A stretch of DNA of 64,000 nt from Streptomyces resistomycificus. Lineage in GTDB: Bacteria; Actinomycetota; Actinomycetes; Streptomycetales; Streptomycetaceae. The DNA is taken from positions 1 to 64,000 of the forward strand of contig NZ_KQ948997.1 of the NCBI RefSeq assembly GCF_001514265.1, in the 5' to 3' direction. Below, one piece after another: positions 33,847 to 42,486 of the stretch (positions are counted from its first letter, which is position 1; each line of letters begins with the position of its first letter). Below the pieces are notes generated by a model. It was given only the letters and a program-made list of their open reading frames with translations. It was not told the DNA's origin and searched no databases. Both the position numbers and the translations under genes were made by a program.

Positions 33847-34454
33847 ACCACCGCACCCCGGCCGGGGTCGTCGTCCTCCTCGTCGTCCGAGCGCATGCGC
33901 ATCACCAGCGTGGCGAAGCCGCCCAGGAAGCCGCCGATGCCGAGCGTGGCGAGCCACCAGGTCATGTCCCAGCCGAGCAGCACGGCCAGCAGGAGCAGGA
34001 CCGGACCGCCGAGCAGCCCCAGCCAGGCGAACTTCGCGGTCGCGTCGGCGGCGGGCAGCGGCGGCGGCTCCGGCGGGACGAAGTGACCCTCGTCGTCGTC
34101 CTCGAAGTCCTCCTCGGCGGGCTCGGGCACGCTGTAGTCACGGGGGCCGACCCCGGGGGCGAAGGCGACGGAGCCGCCCAGCGGCTTGACGGGCTTCTCC
34201 TCCTCCTTGGTCTCCGTGACGCCCTTGACGTCCTTGAGGCCCGAGTCGTTCGTCTCGTTCGTCTCGGACTCCAGGAGCGCGAGGTCGTCCACGGACTTGA
34301 AGGGCTTGGAGCCCGGCGGGTCCGGCGGCTCGTCGCCGTACCCGGCGACGATGGCCGCCCATGCGGCGTCCTCGTCGAACGGGACGTGCTGCTCCTCGGG
34401 CTCGCGGTCCTCGCGCTCCTCACGGTCCTCCCGGTCGGAGTCGTGCTCAGCCAC
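33843..34454 (-). CDS. Acidic membrane protein of unknown function
   Basis: A 203-residue protein. The first 130 residues are very acidic and disordered (runs of Glu/Asp/Arg). Two membrane helices follow (FAWLGLLGGPVLLLLAVLLG near 142-161 and WWLATLGIGGFLGGFATLVM near 166-185), then an acidic tail. No catalytic motif is visible. The GTG start overlaps the stop of the alpha/beta hydrolase gene by 8 bases, so the two are co-translated. Its soluble part probably faces the cytoplasm. Function unknown. Confidence 0.82.
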   Translation of the reverse strand: MAEHDSDREDREEREDREPEEQHVPFDEDAAWAAIVAGYGDEPPDPPGSKPFKSVDDLALLESETNETNDSGLKDVKGVTETKEEEKPVKPLGGSVAFAPGVGPRDYSVPEPAEEDFEDDDEGHFVPPEPPPLPAADATAKFAWLGLLGGPVLLLLAVLLGWDMTWWLATLGIGGFLGGFATLVMRMRSDDEEDDDPGRGAVV

Positions 34455-35244
34455 GGGCGGTCGTCCCTTCCTTGCCGATGCTGGGGATGAGGCGGCCGAT
34501 GAACGCGTGGCTCTCCGCGAAGATCCGGTCCGCCTCGTGGTCCAACGTCGCGACGTGGTAGCTCTGTTCCAGCACGATCTCCTGTACGTCCGTGGACGAC
34601 ACCCGGCTCAGCACCCGCGCGGAATCGGCCGCCGGCACCACGTGGTCCTCGGCGCTGCGCAGGACCAGCAGCGGCTGGGTGACCTGCGGCAGCTCGCCGT
34701 CGACCAGCCGGAAGAAGGTCCGCAGGGAGTGCGCGGCGCGCAGCGGCACCCGGTCGTACCCCAGTTCGGTACTGCCCTCCTTGGCGATGTCGCTCGCGAT
34801 GCCCCTCGTCGACCGGACGACGTGATGGACCACCGGAAGGGCGTACGCGGCCAGGCCGTGCATACGGTTCGCCGGATTGACGACCACGACACCGCTGACC
34901 GCGTCCCCGTGCCGGGCGGCCAGCCTGAGCGCGAGCGTGCCGCCCATCGACAGGCCCGCCACGAACACCCGCGCACAGCGCTCGCGCAGGGCCCGCAGTT
35001 CGCGGTCCACCTCGGCGTACCAGTCCTGCCAGCCGGTGAGCTGCATGTCCTCCCAGCGGGTGCCGTGGCCGGGCAGCAGCGGGAGCGAGACGGTCAGATC
35101 GCGCTCGGCCAGATACTCCGCCCAGGGGCGCAGCGACTGGGGTGAACCGGTGAAGCCGTGACAGAGGAGGATCCCCGTCTCCCCGCCCTCATGGCGGAAC
35201 GGCTCGGCTCCAGGGAGGACCGGCACCTTCGGTCTCCTGTTCAT
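34447..35244 (-). CDS. Alpha/beta-hydrolase (carboxylesterase/monoacylglycerol lipase type)
   Basis: A 265-residue cytoplasmic hydrolase. The oxyanion loop HGFTGSP, nucleophile elbow AGLSMGG (Ser about 104), acid residue near SAEDHVVP and catalytic His in SYHVATLDH match the carboxylesterase Est30/monoglyceride lipase branch. It probably cleaves short- or medium-chain esters. It is transcribed away from the acyltransferase gene and coupled with the small membrane-protein gene downstream. Confidence 0.9.
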   Translation of the reverse strand: MNRRPKVPVLPGAEPFRHEGGETGILLCHGFTGSPQSLRPWAEYLAERDLTVSLPLLPGHGTRWEDMQLTGWQDWYAEVDRELRALRERCARVFVAGLSMGGTLALRLAARHGDAVSGVVVVNPANRMHGLAAYALPVVHHVVRSTRGIASDIAKEGSTELGYDRVPLRAAHSLRTFFRLVDGELPQVTQPLLVLRSAEDHVVPAADSARVLSRVSSTDVQEIVLEQSYHVATLDHEADRIFAESHAFIGRLIPSIGKEGTTARG

Positions 35245-35371
35245 GAGAAGGGCGTGAACGACTCCGGGTGTGCTTCACCGTACGCGACCGCACTGACACC
35301 GACCAGGGCCGTAGGGCTCTTTGCGGGCGCCCCGGGTTAAGGTCTCACCGACAGACACAGGAGGCACTCGG

Positions 35372-36208
35372 TTGTTGTACGGCACGATGAAGGTAGCCAT
35401 CGGAGGACCGCTGAAGGTCGCCTTCAGGCCATGGGTGGAAGGCCTGGAGAACATTCCCGCCGAGGGTCCCGCCATCCTGGCCAGCAACCACCTCTCGTTC
35501 TCCGACTCGTTCTTCCTGCCCGCGGTCCTCGACCGCAAGGTCACCTTCATCGCGAAGGCCGAGTACTTCACCACGCCCGGAGTGAAGGGCCGCCTCACGG
35601 CCGCCTTCTTCAAGGGCGTCGGCCAGCTCCCGGTGGACCGCTCCGGCGCGCGCGGCGCGGGCGAGGCGGCCGTCAGGAGCGGCATCGAGGTACTGGAGCG
35701 CGGTGAGCTGTTCGGGATCTACCCGGAGGGCACCCGCTCGCCCGACGGCCGTCTCTACCGGGGCAAGCCCGGCGGCCTCGCGCGCGTGGCGCTCGCCTCC
35801 GGCGCGCCGGTCATCCCGGTCGCCATGATCGACACGGAGAAGATCCAGCCGCCCGGGCAGGTGATGCCCAAGCTGATGCGGCCGGGCATCCGCATCGGCG
35901 AGCCGCTGGACTTCAGCCGCTACCAGGGCATGGAGCACGACCGTTTCGTGCTGCGCGCCCTGACCGACGAGGTCATGTACGAGATCATGAAGCTCTCCGG
36001 CCAGGAGTACGTCGACATGTACGCGACCGCGGCCAAGCGGCAGATCGCGGACGCGGCGAAGGCCGAGAAGGAAGCGGAGAAGGCGGCGAAGGCCGCGCTC
36101 GCGCAGGCGGCGAAGGAACAGGCGGCCAAGGAGAAGGCCGCGCAGGAGAAGGCCGCGCGGCACAGTGCCGCGCAGGCGGACACGGACGCGGACAGTTCCG
36201 AGTCCTAG
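35372..36208 (+). CDS. PlsC-type 1-acylglycerol-3-phosphate acyltransferase
   Basis: An acyltransferase of about 278 residues for phospholipid synthesis at the membrane. The HX4D motif is NHLSFSD, with the partner motif YPEGTRSPDGRLYRGK for phosphate binding. The last 60 residues are an Ala/Lys/Glu-rich helix, variable between species. The start is not an ATG: TTG at 35372 has AGGAGG at ideal spacing, while the ATG at 35387 is too far. In-frame TTG at 35375 is an alternative. It lies just before the macS-macR operon. Confidence 0.9.
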   Translation: MLYGTMKVAIGGPLKVAFRPWVEGLENIPAEGPAILASNHLSFSDSFFLPAVLDRKVTFIAKAEYFTTPGVKGRLTAAFFKGVGQLPVDRSGARGAGEAAVRSGIEVLERGELFGIYPEGTRSPDGRLYRGKPGGLARVALASGAPVIPVAMIDTEKIQPPGQVMPKLMRPGIRIGEPLDFSRYQGMEHDRFVLRALTDEVMYEIMKLSGQEYVDMYATAAKRQIADAAKAEKEAEKAAKAALAQAAKEQAAKEKAAQEKAARHSAAQADTDADSSES

Positions 36209-36242
36209 GCGGCGGTCCGGGGGGCCGGCCGGGGTGGGGGAG

Positions 36243-37469
36243 ATGGCCAGACGCGAGCGAGTGATGCGGATGTCGGTGGAGCAGCCGCTGTGGCGTGCGC
36301 TCACCGCATACCGCGTCCTGACGATGCTGTACGCGATCGGTCTCTTCGCCACCGCGTACGAGGAGTTCACCCGCCCCTGGATCGCCGTCGGCTACTACGT
36401 CGTCCTGGCCGGATGGACCCTCGCCACCCTCCCCAGGGTCGCCAGCGCGGCGGCCTGCACCAAGCGGTTCCTCGCCGTCGACCTGACCATCGCGGTCGTC
36501 GGCATCCTGCTCACCCCCGTCGCGGACGCGCACGAGCGGGTCCAGTCGGGCGGCCCGACGCTGCCGTCGATATGGACCGCCGGCGCCGTGCTGGCCTTCG
36601 CCGTCAAGGGCGGCTGGCGCTGGGCGGCCCTCGCCTCCAGCGCGGTCGCCGTCGCCAACCTCGTCGAGCGTGGCGCCCCGGCCCGCGACACCGTCCACAA
36701 CGTCATCCTGGTCTGGGTCGCCTCCATCGCCATCGGCTACGTGGTCGAGGTCGCCCGTGCCTCCGAGCGCACCCTCGCCCGCGCCCTGGAGATCGAGGCC
36801 GCGACCAGGGAGCGGGAGCGGCTGGCCCGGGACATCCACGACGGCGTGCTCCAGGTGCTGGCCATGGTGCAGCGGCGGGGCGCGGTCATCGGCGGCGAGG
36901 CGGCCGAGCTGGGCCGGATGGCGGGCGAGCAGGAGGTCGCGCTGCGCACCCTGGTCTCCGGCGGGCTGGTGCCGGTCTCCCGCGCGTCGGAGGACGCGGC
37001 CCAGGGCGCCGTCGTACGGGCGGTGGAGGAACCGGACGACTCCACCGGCCCCGTCGACCTGCGGGCACTGCTCGCCCCGTACGCCTCCGCGAAGGTCAAC
37101 CTCGCCGAGCCCGGCGCCCCGGTGCCGCTGCCCGGGGCCTCGGCACGGGAGTTGGCCGCGGCCGTCGGCGCCGCCCTGGACAACGTGCGCGAGCACGCGG
37201 GCGAGCACGCGCGTGCCTGGATCCTCGTCGAGGACGAACCCGGCGAGGTGATCGTGACCGTACGGGACGAGGGCCCGGGCATCCCCGAGGGTCGGCTCGC
37301 GCAGGCCGAGGGCGAGGGCCGGATGGGGGTGGCCCTGTCGATCCGGGGCCGGCTGCGTGACCTCGGCGGCAGCGCCGAACTGATCTCGGTGCCCGGCCAG
37401 GGCACCGAGGTGGAACTGAAGGTACCGAAGGAGACGAAGTCTTCACGGGGGAAGGCGGAACAGCGATGA
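36243..37469 (+). CDS. macS: MacS-type sensor histidine kinase
   Basis: A 408-residue NarX/DegS-like kinase. Four to five membrane helices (about residues 20-165) form the sensor region. The dimerisation motif RERERLARDIHDGVLQVLAM carries the phospho-acceptor His, and the ATPase domain shows DNVREHAG (N box), DEGPGIPEG and RMGVALSIRGR. The C-terminal end overlaps macR by ATGA. The order (acyltransferase, kinase, regulator, pfk) matches SCO2121/SCO2120, reported as MacRS, which in S. coelicolor controls genes for membrane proteins tied to morphology. The signal is not known. Confidence 0.9.
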   Translation: MARRERVMRMSVEQPLWRALTAYRVLTMLYAIGLFATAYEEFTRPWIAVGYYVVLAGWTLATLPRVASAAACTKRFLAVDLTIAVVGILLTPVADAHERVQSGGPTLPSIWTAGAVLAFAVKGGWRWAALASSAVAVANLVERGAPARDTVHNVILVWVASIAIGYVVEVARASERTLARALEIEAATRERERLARDIHDGVLQVLAMVQRRGAVIGGEAAELGRMAGEQEVALRTLVSGGLVPVSRASEDAAQGAVVRAVEEPDDSTGPVDLRALLAPYASAKVNLAEPGAPVPLPGASARELAAAVGAALDNVREHAGEHARAWILVEDEPGEVIVTVRDEGPGIPEGRLAQAEGEGRMGVALSIRGRLRDLGGSAELISVPGQGTEVELKVPKETKSSRGKAEQR

Positions 37470-38155
37470 CGGACAGCGGCCGGGAGCGGCAGGAGCCGAT
37501 CAGGGTGATGGTGGTCGACGACCACCCCATGTGGCGCGACGCCGTGGCCCGGGACCTCGGCGAGTCGGGCTTCGAGGTGGTCGCCACCGCGGGTGACGGC
37601 GAGCAGGCGGTACGCCGCGCCAGGGCCGTCGCCCCCGACGTGCTGGTGCTCGACCTGAACCTGCCCGCCAAGCCCGGCGTCCAGGTGTGCAAGGAACTGG
37701 TCGGCGCCAACCCGGCGTTGCGGGTCCTGGTGCTGTCCGCGAGCGGTGAGCACGCCGACGTCCTGGAGGCGGTGAAGTCCGGCGCGACCGGCTATCTGCT
37801 CAAGTCGGCCTCCACGGAGGAACTGCTGGACGCGGTCCGCCGTACGGCTGTCGGCGACCCGGTCTTCACCCCCGGGCTGGCCGGGCTGGTCCTCGGTGAG
37901 TACCGCCGCCTGGCCGCCGAGCCCGAGCCGGCCGCGGACACCGGCCGGCCGGGGGCGCCACAGCTCACCGACCGTGAGACCGAGGTGCTGCGCCTGGTGG
38001 CCAAGGGCCTGAGCTACAAGCAGATCGCCGAGCGGCTGGTCATCTCCCACCGCACGGTCCAAAACCACGTCCAGAACACCCTCGGCAAGCTCCAACTGCA
38101 CAACAGGGTCGAACTGGTGAGGTACGCGATAGAACGCGGACTCGACGACGAGTAG
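37466..38155 (+). CDS. macR: MacR-type NarL/LuxR-family response regulator
   Basis: A 229-residue regulator. The receiver domain (about 10-130) has acidic residues in VVDDHPMW, phospho-Asp in VLDLNLPAKPG, and switch residues SAS and LKS. The LuxR-type helix-turn-helix (about 165-225) carries the usual LTDRETEVLRLVAKGLSYKQ. It is coupled with macS (4-base overlap). Confidence 0.92.
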   Translation: MTDSGRERQEPIRVMVVDDHPMWRDAVARDLGESGFEVVATAGDGEQAVRRARAVAPDVLVLDLNLPAKPGVQVCKELVGANPALRVLVLSASGEHADVLEAVKSGATGYLLKSASTEELLDAVRRTAVGDPVFTPGLAGLVLGEYRRLAAEPEPAADTGRPGAPQLTDRETEVLRLVAKGLSYKQIAERLVISHRTVQNHVQNTLGKLQLHNRVELVRYAIERGLDDE

Positions 38156-38203
38156 ATCAACTTCCTTACGTTCCAACGGAATTGTCACTCCCGCCCATCC
38201 CTG

Positions 38204-38219
38204 TGTGACCTGGATCACT
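38204..38219. promoter_or_regulatory. CRP/FNR-like palindrome upstream of pfkA
   Basis: TGTGA-CCTGGA-TCACT fits the TGTGA-N6-TCACA class of cyclic-AMP receptor sites with one mismatch. It lies 45 bases before the pfkA ATG and next to a -10-like TAGCGT (38222-38227). Regulator identity is inferred. Confidence 0.45.
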
Positions 38220-38263
38220 ACTAGCGTGATCCCCTCAGGCAACCGCGGCGAAGGGACACTTCC

Positions 38264-39292
38264 ATGCGCGTCGGAGTACTGACCGGAGGCGGCGACTGCC
38301 CCGGACTCAACGCCGTCATCCGCGGCATCGTCCGCAAGGGCGTGCAGGAGTACGGCTACGACTTCGTCGGCTTCCGGGACGGCTGGCGAGGAACCCTCGA
38401 CAGCGACACCGTGCGCCTCGACATCCCCGCGGTGCGCGGCATCCTGCCCCGGGGCGGCACCATCCTCGGCTCCTCGCGCACCAATCCGCTGAAGCGGGAG
38501 GACGGCATCCGCCGGATCAGGGAGAACCTCGCCGCGCGGGAGGTCGGGGCGCTCATCGTGATCGGCGGCGAGGACACCCTCGGCGTCGCCGCCCGGCTGT
38601 CCGACGAGTACGGGGTGCCGTGCGTCGGCGTGCCGAAGACGATCGACAACGACCTGTCCGCCACCGACTACACCTTCGGCTTCGACACCGCGGTCGGTAT
38701 CGCCACGGAGGCCATCGACCGGCTGCACACCACCGCCGAGTCCCACATGCGCGTCCTGGTCTGCGAGGTGATGGGCCGCCACGCGGGCTGGATCGCCCTC
38801 CACTCGGGCCTGGCCGGCGGCGCCAACGTCATCCTCATCCCGGAGCAGCGCTTCGACGTCGAGCAGGTGTGCGCCTGGGTGACCTCCCGTTTCAAGGCCT
38901 CGTACGCCCCGATCGTGGTCGTCGCCGAGGGCGCGATGCCCAAGGACGGCGACCTGGTCCTCAAGGACGGTTCGCTGGACTCCTTCGGGCACGTACGGCT
39001 GTCCGGGGTGGGGGAGTGGCTGGCCAAGGAGATCGAGCGGCGCACCGGCAAGGAGGCCCGCACCACGGTCCTCGGGCACATCCAGCGCGGCGGCACCCCC
39101 AGCGCCTTCGACCGCTGGCTCGCCACCCGGTTCGGCCTGCACGCCGTCGAGGCCGTCCGCGACGGCGACTTCGGCAAGATGGTCGCCCTGCGCGGCACGG
39201 ACATCGTCCGCGTGCCGATCGCCGAGGCCACGGCCCGGCTGAAGACGGTGGACCCGAAGCTGTACGAGGAGGTGGGGGTGTTCTTCGGCTGA
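38264..39292 (+). CDS. pfkA: 6-phosphofructokinase, PPi-type signature residues
   Basis: This 342-residue group III PFK phosphorylates fructose 6-phosphate. The nucleotide/PPi site reads GGEDT with Asp at position 104, and the catalytic loop is PKTIDND with Lys at 125. In ATP-dependent enzymes the equivalent of 104 is Gly, while Asp and Lys mark pyrophosphate-dependent enzymes such as that of Amycolatopsis methanolica. So the phosphoryl donor may be PPi, although group III members vary. The substrate motif MGRHAGWIAL and the QRGG of the effector side are present. The ATG is preceded by GAAGGGACAC. Confidence 0.93.
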   Translation: MRVGVLTGGGDCPGLNAVIRGIVRKGVQEYGYDFVGFRDGWRGTLDSDTVRLDIPAVRGILPRGGTILGSSRTNPLKREDGIRRIRENLAAREVGALIVIGGEDTLGVAARLSDEYGVPCVGVPKTIDNDLSATDYTFGFDTAVGIATEAIDRLHTTAESHMRVLVCEVMGRHAGWIALHSGLAGGANVILIPEQRFDVEQVCAWVTSRFKASYAPIVVVAEGAMPKDGDLVLKDGSLDSFGHVRLSGVGEWLAKEIERRTGKEARTTVLGHIQRGGTPSAFDRWLATRFGLHAVEAVRDGDFGKMVALRGTDIVRVPIAEATARLKTVDPKLYEEVGVFFG

Positions 39293-39312
39293 CCCTTCCG
39301 CCTCGGGCGGCC

Positions 39313-39358
39313 GGGCCCGGCGGGACGGGGCCCCGGGGCGGGTCCCGTCCGGCCCGCG
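39313..39358 (+). terminator. Hairpin after pfkA
   Basis: A GC-rich imperfect stem, CGGGCCCGGCGGGAC against GTCCCGTCCGGCCCG, around 39313-39358. It probably ends pfkA transcription before the hydroxyacid dehydrogenase gene. Confidence 0.55.
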
Positions 39359-39412
39359 GCAGGTGGTCGAGGGCCGTATATTCGGCCGTAACCCTACGAA
39401 ACGGGAGCAGTC

Positions 39413-40408
39413 TTGGAGATCCTCGCCTTCGGCGTCCAGGCCGACGAGAAGCCCCTGATCGAGCGGGCCTTCGCCGGCCACCACGCCGTCCGCTGCCTGG
39501 ACGTCTTCGTCAACGAGGACACCGCCCCCATCGCCGCCGGCCACGAGGTGATCTCCACCAGCGTCAACGCCGACCTCGGCCCGCGGGTCCTGGAGATCCT
39601 CGCGGCCGGCGGCACCCGGATGATCGCCCAGCGCTCCACCGGCTTCAACAACATCGACCTCCAGGTCGCCGAACGCCTCGGCCTGACGGTCGCCCGGGTC
39701 TCGTACTACTCGCCCTACTCGGTCGCCGAGTTCGCCTGGACCCTCGCCCTGGCCGTCAACCGCCGTATCGTCCGCGCCTCCACCCGCACCCGCGACTTCG
39801 ACTTCCGCCTCGACGGCCTGATGGGCCGCGACCTGCACGGCCGCACCGTGGGCGTCCTCGGCACCGGCAAGATCGGCGAGGCGTTCGCCCGGATCGCCCA
39901 CGGCTTCGGCATGCGGCTGCTCGGCTGGGACGTCGCCGAGAACCCCGCCTGCCTCCGGCTCGGCATGGAGTACGTGCCCAAGGAGCAACTCCTCACCGAG
40001 TCCGACCTGGTCACGCTGCACGTCCCGTTGCTGCCCGAGACCCGACACCTCATCGACGCGGCGGCCCTGAAGTCGATGAAGGACGACGCGATCCTGGTGA
40101 ACTCCAGCCGCGGCGGCCTGATCGACACCGCGGCCCTCGTCAGCGAGCTGCGCGCGGGCCGTTTCACCGGCGTCGGCCTCGACGTCTACGAGGCCGAGGC
40201 GGGCCTGTTCTTCCTCGACCGGTCCCTGGAGGCCGTCGACGACGACACCCTGGCCCGCCTCGTCACGTTCCCGAACGTCCTGGTCACCTCCCACCAGGCG
40301 TACTACACCGAGGACGCCGTCGACCAGATCGTCGACGCCACGCTCCGCAACGTCCTCGACTACCGGGCCGGCCGCCGCTCCGAGAACGTGCTGGTCCCGC
40401 GCAGCTGA
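39413..40408 (+). CDS. D-isomer-specific 2-hydroxyacid (D-lactate) dehydrogenase
   Basis: A 331-residue NAD-dependent dehydrogenase. The NAD motif GVLGTGKIGEAFARIA (about 148-163) and the catalytic segments NSSRGGLIDTAALVSEL (Arg), GVGLDVYEAEAG (Glu) and TSHQAYYTEDAV (His) are all present. The segment QRSTGFNNIDL is typical of the D-lactate dehydrogenase branch. The start is TTG at 39413, with GGGAG at good spacing. The last 49 bases overlap the convergent trpEG end. It interconverts pyruvate and D-lactate, fitting its place next to a glycolysis gene. Confidence 0.93.
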   Translation: MEILAFGVQADEKPLIERAFAGHHAVRCLDVFVNEDTAPIAAGHEVISTSVNADLGPRVLEILAAGGTRMIAQRSTGFNNIDLQVAERLGLTVARVSYYSPYSVAEFAWTLALAVNRRIVRASTRTRDFDFRLDGLMGRDLHGRTVGVLGTGKIGEAFARIAHGFGMRLLGWDVAENPACLRLGMEYVPKEQLLTESDLVTLHVPLLPETRHLIDAAALKSMKDDAILVNSSRGGLIDTAALVSELRAGRFTGVGLDVYEAEAGLFFLDRSLEAVDDDTLARLVTFPNVLVTSHQAYYTEDAVDQIVDATLRNVLDYRAGRRSENVLVPRS

Positions 40409-42240
40409 CCCACCAGCTCCCGCACGACCGCCGCCCCGTTCAGGGTGAGCACCGACTCCGGGTGGAACTGCACGCCCGCGAACCCGGGGCCGCGCAGGGC
40501 GTGCACCTCACCGGTGTCGCCGCGGCTCACCTCCACGTCGTGCGCGGCCAGTTCGGCGAGGGTGTGCTCGTCGCAGCGCGCCACGAAGCTGTTGTAGAAG
40601 CCGACGGTCTCCCGCCGCCCGAACAGGTCGATCTCCGTCTGCGCCCCCTGGTAGGGCACTTCCTTGCGGACGATCTCAAGACCCAGCTCGGCCGCGATCA
40701 GCTCGTGCCCGAGGCAGACGCCGAGCACGCCGTGCCGGTTCTCGCGGATCACCTCCGCGGTCAGTGCCCGCAGGAACCGCATCTTGGGATCGGCGGTGTC
40801 GGCGGGGTCGCCCGGCCCGGGGCCGAGGATGACCGGCCCCTCGTGCGAGCGGACCGCCTCGGTGAGACCGGGCTCGTCGTAGCGCCGGACGGTGACGGTC
40901 AGGCCCGACGAGCGCAGCACGTGCGCGAGCATCGCCGTGAAGGTGTCCTCCCCGTCGACGACGAGGGCATGCCCGCCCAGGTCCTCGGCCCGCTCCTGCA
41001 TCCGCAGCCAGAACGGCGCCAGCGAGCCGCGGCGTCCGTCCAGGGCGGCCCGCACCCGGGGGTCGTCGGCCAGCCGGGGGCGCGTGTTCTGCGCCCGCGG
41101 CCTGCCCGGCCGTACACCGAGCGCCGCCAGCACGCCCGCCGCCTTCGCGTGGGTCTCCGCCACCTCGCCCGCCGGGTCCGAGCCGCGCACCAGCGTGGCC
41201 CCCACCGGCACCCGCAGCCGCCCCGCCGCGTCGATGTCGGCGGTACGGATGAGGATGGGGGAGTCGAGGGTCTGGGCGCCGCCCGAGTCCGTCCCCAGCA
41301 ACGCCAGCGCACCCGCGTAGTAGCCCCGCCCACCGGACTCGTGCCGCTCGATGACCCGGCAGGCGTTCTGCACCGGCGAGCCGGTGACGGTCGCCGCGAA
41401 CATGGTCTCCTTCAGCACCTCCCGCACGTCCAGCGAGGACTTCCCGCGCAGCTCGTACTCGGTGTGCGCGAGGTGCGCCATCTCCTTCAGCCGGGGCCCG
41501 ACCACGACCCCGCCCATGTCGCCGACCGTGCACATCATCTTGAGCTCCTCGTCGACGACCATCGACAGCTCCTCGATCTCCTTTCCGTCCGCGAGGAAGT
41601 CGAGCAGGTGCTCGGGGGTGGGTCCTTCGGCCGGATAGCGGTACGTCCCGCTGATCGGGTTCATCACGACCGTCCCGCCCGACATCCGCACGTGCACCTC
41701 GGGACTGGCCCCGACCAGGGTCCGGTCCCCGGTGTGCACCACGAAGGTCCAGTACGCACCCCGCTCGCCCTCCAGGAGCCGCCGGAACAGAGCGAGGGCG
41801 TCTGCGCGGGAGAACCCGGGGATCCCGCCCTCGTACGTCCGCCGGATCACGAAGTTCGCGCCCTCGCCGGCGCCGATCTCCTCGCGCAGCACCCGTCCGA
41901 CGATCTCGGCGTACTCCTCGTCGCCGACGTCGAATCCGCCGCCCTCCACCCGCACGTCATGGGCGGGAAGCTGAGCGAGCGCCTCGTCCAGGGCCAGCGT
42001 GTGGGTCTCCTCGGGCGTCAGCACCGAAAGCGGTGTCCCGTCGTCCCGGACGTCGAAGCCGCGCTCGCGGATCTGCCGGAACGGGATGAGGGCGAGGCCC
42101 TCGTCGGGGAGCTCGGCGAGGCGGTCGCAGGTGGTGACGGGGCCGAGGAAGATCTCCACGGTGTTCTCGTCGTGGCCCGGTGTACGCCGGCGCAGCAGGG
42201 CGAACGGGCGGGGATCGTCGAGCAGGTCGAGCAGCTGCAT
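40360..42240 (-). CDS. trpEG: Fused anthranilate synthase (TrpE-TrpG)
   Basis: A 626-residue single-chain enzyme making anthranilate from chorismate and glutamine. The TrpE part (about 1-420) shows PISGTYRYPAEG, the DELKMMCTVGD metal segment and the MFAATVTGSPVQNA catalytic region. The TrpG glutamine amidotransferase part (about 440-620) shows GPGPGDP, the nucleophile GVCLGHELIA and FHPES (His-Glu). The fused layout is known in Streptomyces. Expression is controlled by the leader peptide and attenuator upstream (42284-42390). It is divergent from the DAHP synthase gene and convergent with the hydroxyacid dehydrogenase gene. Confidence 0.95.
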   Translation of the reverse strand: MQLLDLLDDPRPFALLRRRTPGHDENTVEIFLGPVTTCDRLAELPDEGLALIPFRQIRERGFDVRDDGTPLSVLTPEETHTLALDEALAQLPAHDVRVEGGGFDVGDEEYAEIVGRVLREEIGAGEGANFVIRRTYEGGIPGFSRADALALFRRLLEGERGAYWTFVVHTGDRTLVGASPEVHVRMSGGTVVMNPISGTYRYPAEGPTPEHLLDFLADGKEIEELSMVVDEELKMMCTVGDMGGVVVGPRLKEMAHLAHTEYELRGKSSLDVREVLKETMFAATVTGSPVQNACRVIERHESGGRGYYAGALALLGTDSGGAQTLDSPILIRTADIDAAGRLRVPVGATLVRGSDPAGEVAETHAKAAGVLAALGVRPGRPRAQNTRPRLADDPRVRAALDGRRGSLAPFWLRMQERAEDLGGHALVVDGEDTFTAMLAHVLRSSGLTVTVRRYDEPGLTEAVRSHEGPVILGPGPGDPADTADPKMRFLRALTAEVIRENRHGVLGVCLGHELIAAELGLEIVRKEVPYQGAQTEIDLFGRRETVGFYNSFVARCDEHTLAELAAHDVEVSRGDTGEVHALRGPGFAGVQFHPESVLTLNGAAVVRELVGQLRGTSTFSERRPAR

Positions 42241-42283
42241 GGGTCCGTTTTCCTTCTCGCTGGGAGGAACGGGCCCCGGAAAC

Positions 42284-42313
42284 GCCGAAGGCCGCCCCTC
42301 GGGCGGCCTTCGC
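42284..42313 (-). terminator. Attenuator terminator hairpin of trpEG
   Basis: An 11-bp perfect stem, GAAGGCCGCCC (42287-42297) and GGGCGGCCTTC (42301-42311) with a 3-base loop, lies between the leader peptide and trpEG. A short GTTTCC follows on the minus strand. It is the likely terminator arm of the tryptophan attenuator. Confidence 0.85.
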
Positions 42314-42333
42314 GAAGTCTTGCGTACGCGCAG

Positions 42334-42390
42334 TCAGTGGGCCGCCGGATGAGCGGTCCACCACCAGTTCTGGGTCGAGTGCGCGAACAT
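42334..42390 (-). CDS. trpL: Tryptophan leader peptide (18 residues, WWW)
   Basis: The minus strand encodes MFAHSTQNWWWTAHPAAH then TGA. Three consecutive Trp codons (42358-42366) are the hallmark of a transcription attenuator. TAGGGT (42403-42398, minus) is 7 bases before the ATG with no ribosome site, so the leader mRNA is probably leaderless. Ribosome stalling at low Trp-tRNA should favour trpEG transcription. Such an attenuator is published for S. venezuelae trpEG. Confidence 0.92.
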   Translation of the reverse strand: MFAHSTQNWWWTAHPAAH

Positions 42391-42397
42391 GCGACGC

Positions 42398-42403
42398 ACC
42401 CTA
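42398..42403 (-). promoter_or_regulatory. -10 element of the trpL-trpEG transcript
   Basis: TAGGGT on the minus strand, 7 bases before the leader ATG. The spacing puts the transcript start at or near the leader initiation codon. Confidence 0.65.
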
Positions 42404-42473
42404 CCCCACGCGCACCTGAGCGAGGGTGTGTCTCACCTGTCGAGCCGGGAGAAAACGTCTCGACACGACCCCG

Positions 42474-42479
42474 TAATGT
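42474..42479 (+). promoter_or_regulatory. -10 element of the DAHP synthase gene
   Basis: TAATGT lies 7 bases before the GTG at 42487, consistent with leaderless transcription. Its partner -35 at 42451-42456 (GAAAAC) is weak. Confidence 0.5.
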
Positions 42480-42486
42480 GGAGGGC

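Noticed and set aside
36737..40294. A 1185-residue minus-strand frame
   Set aside because: Opposite strand of macS, macR, pfkA and the dehydrogenase; no family sequence.
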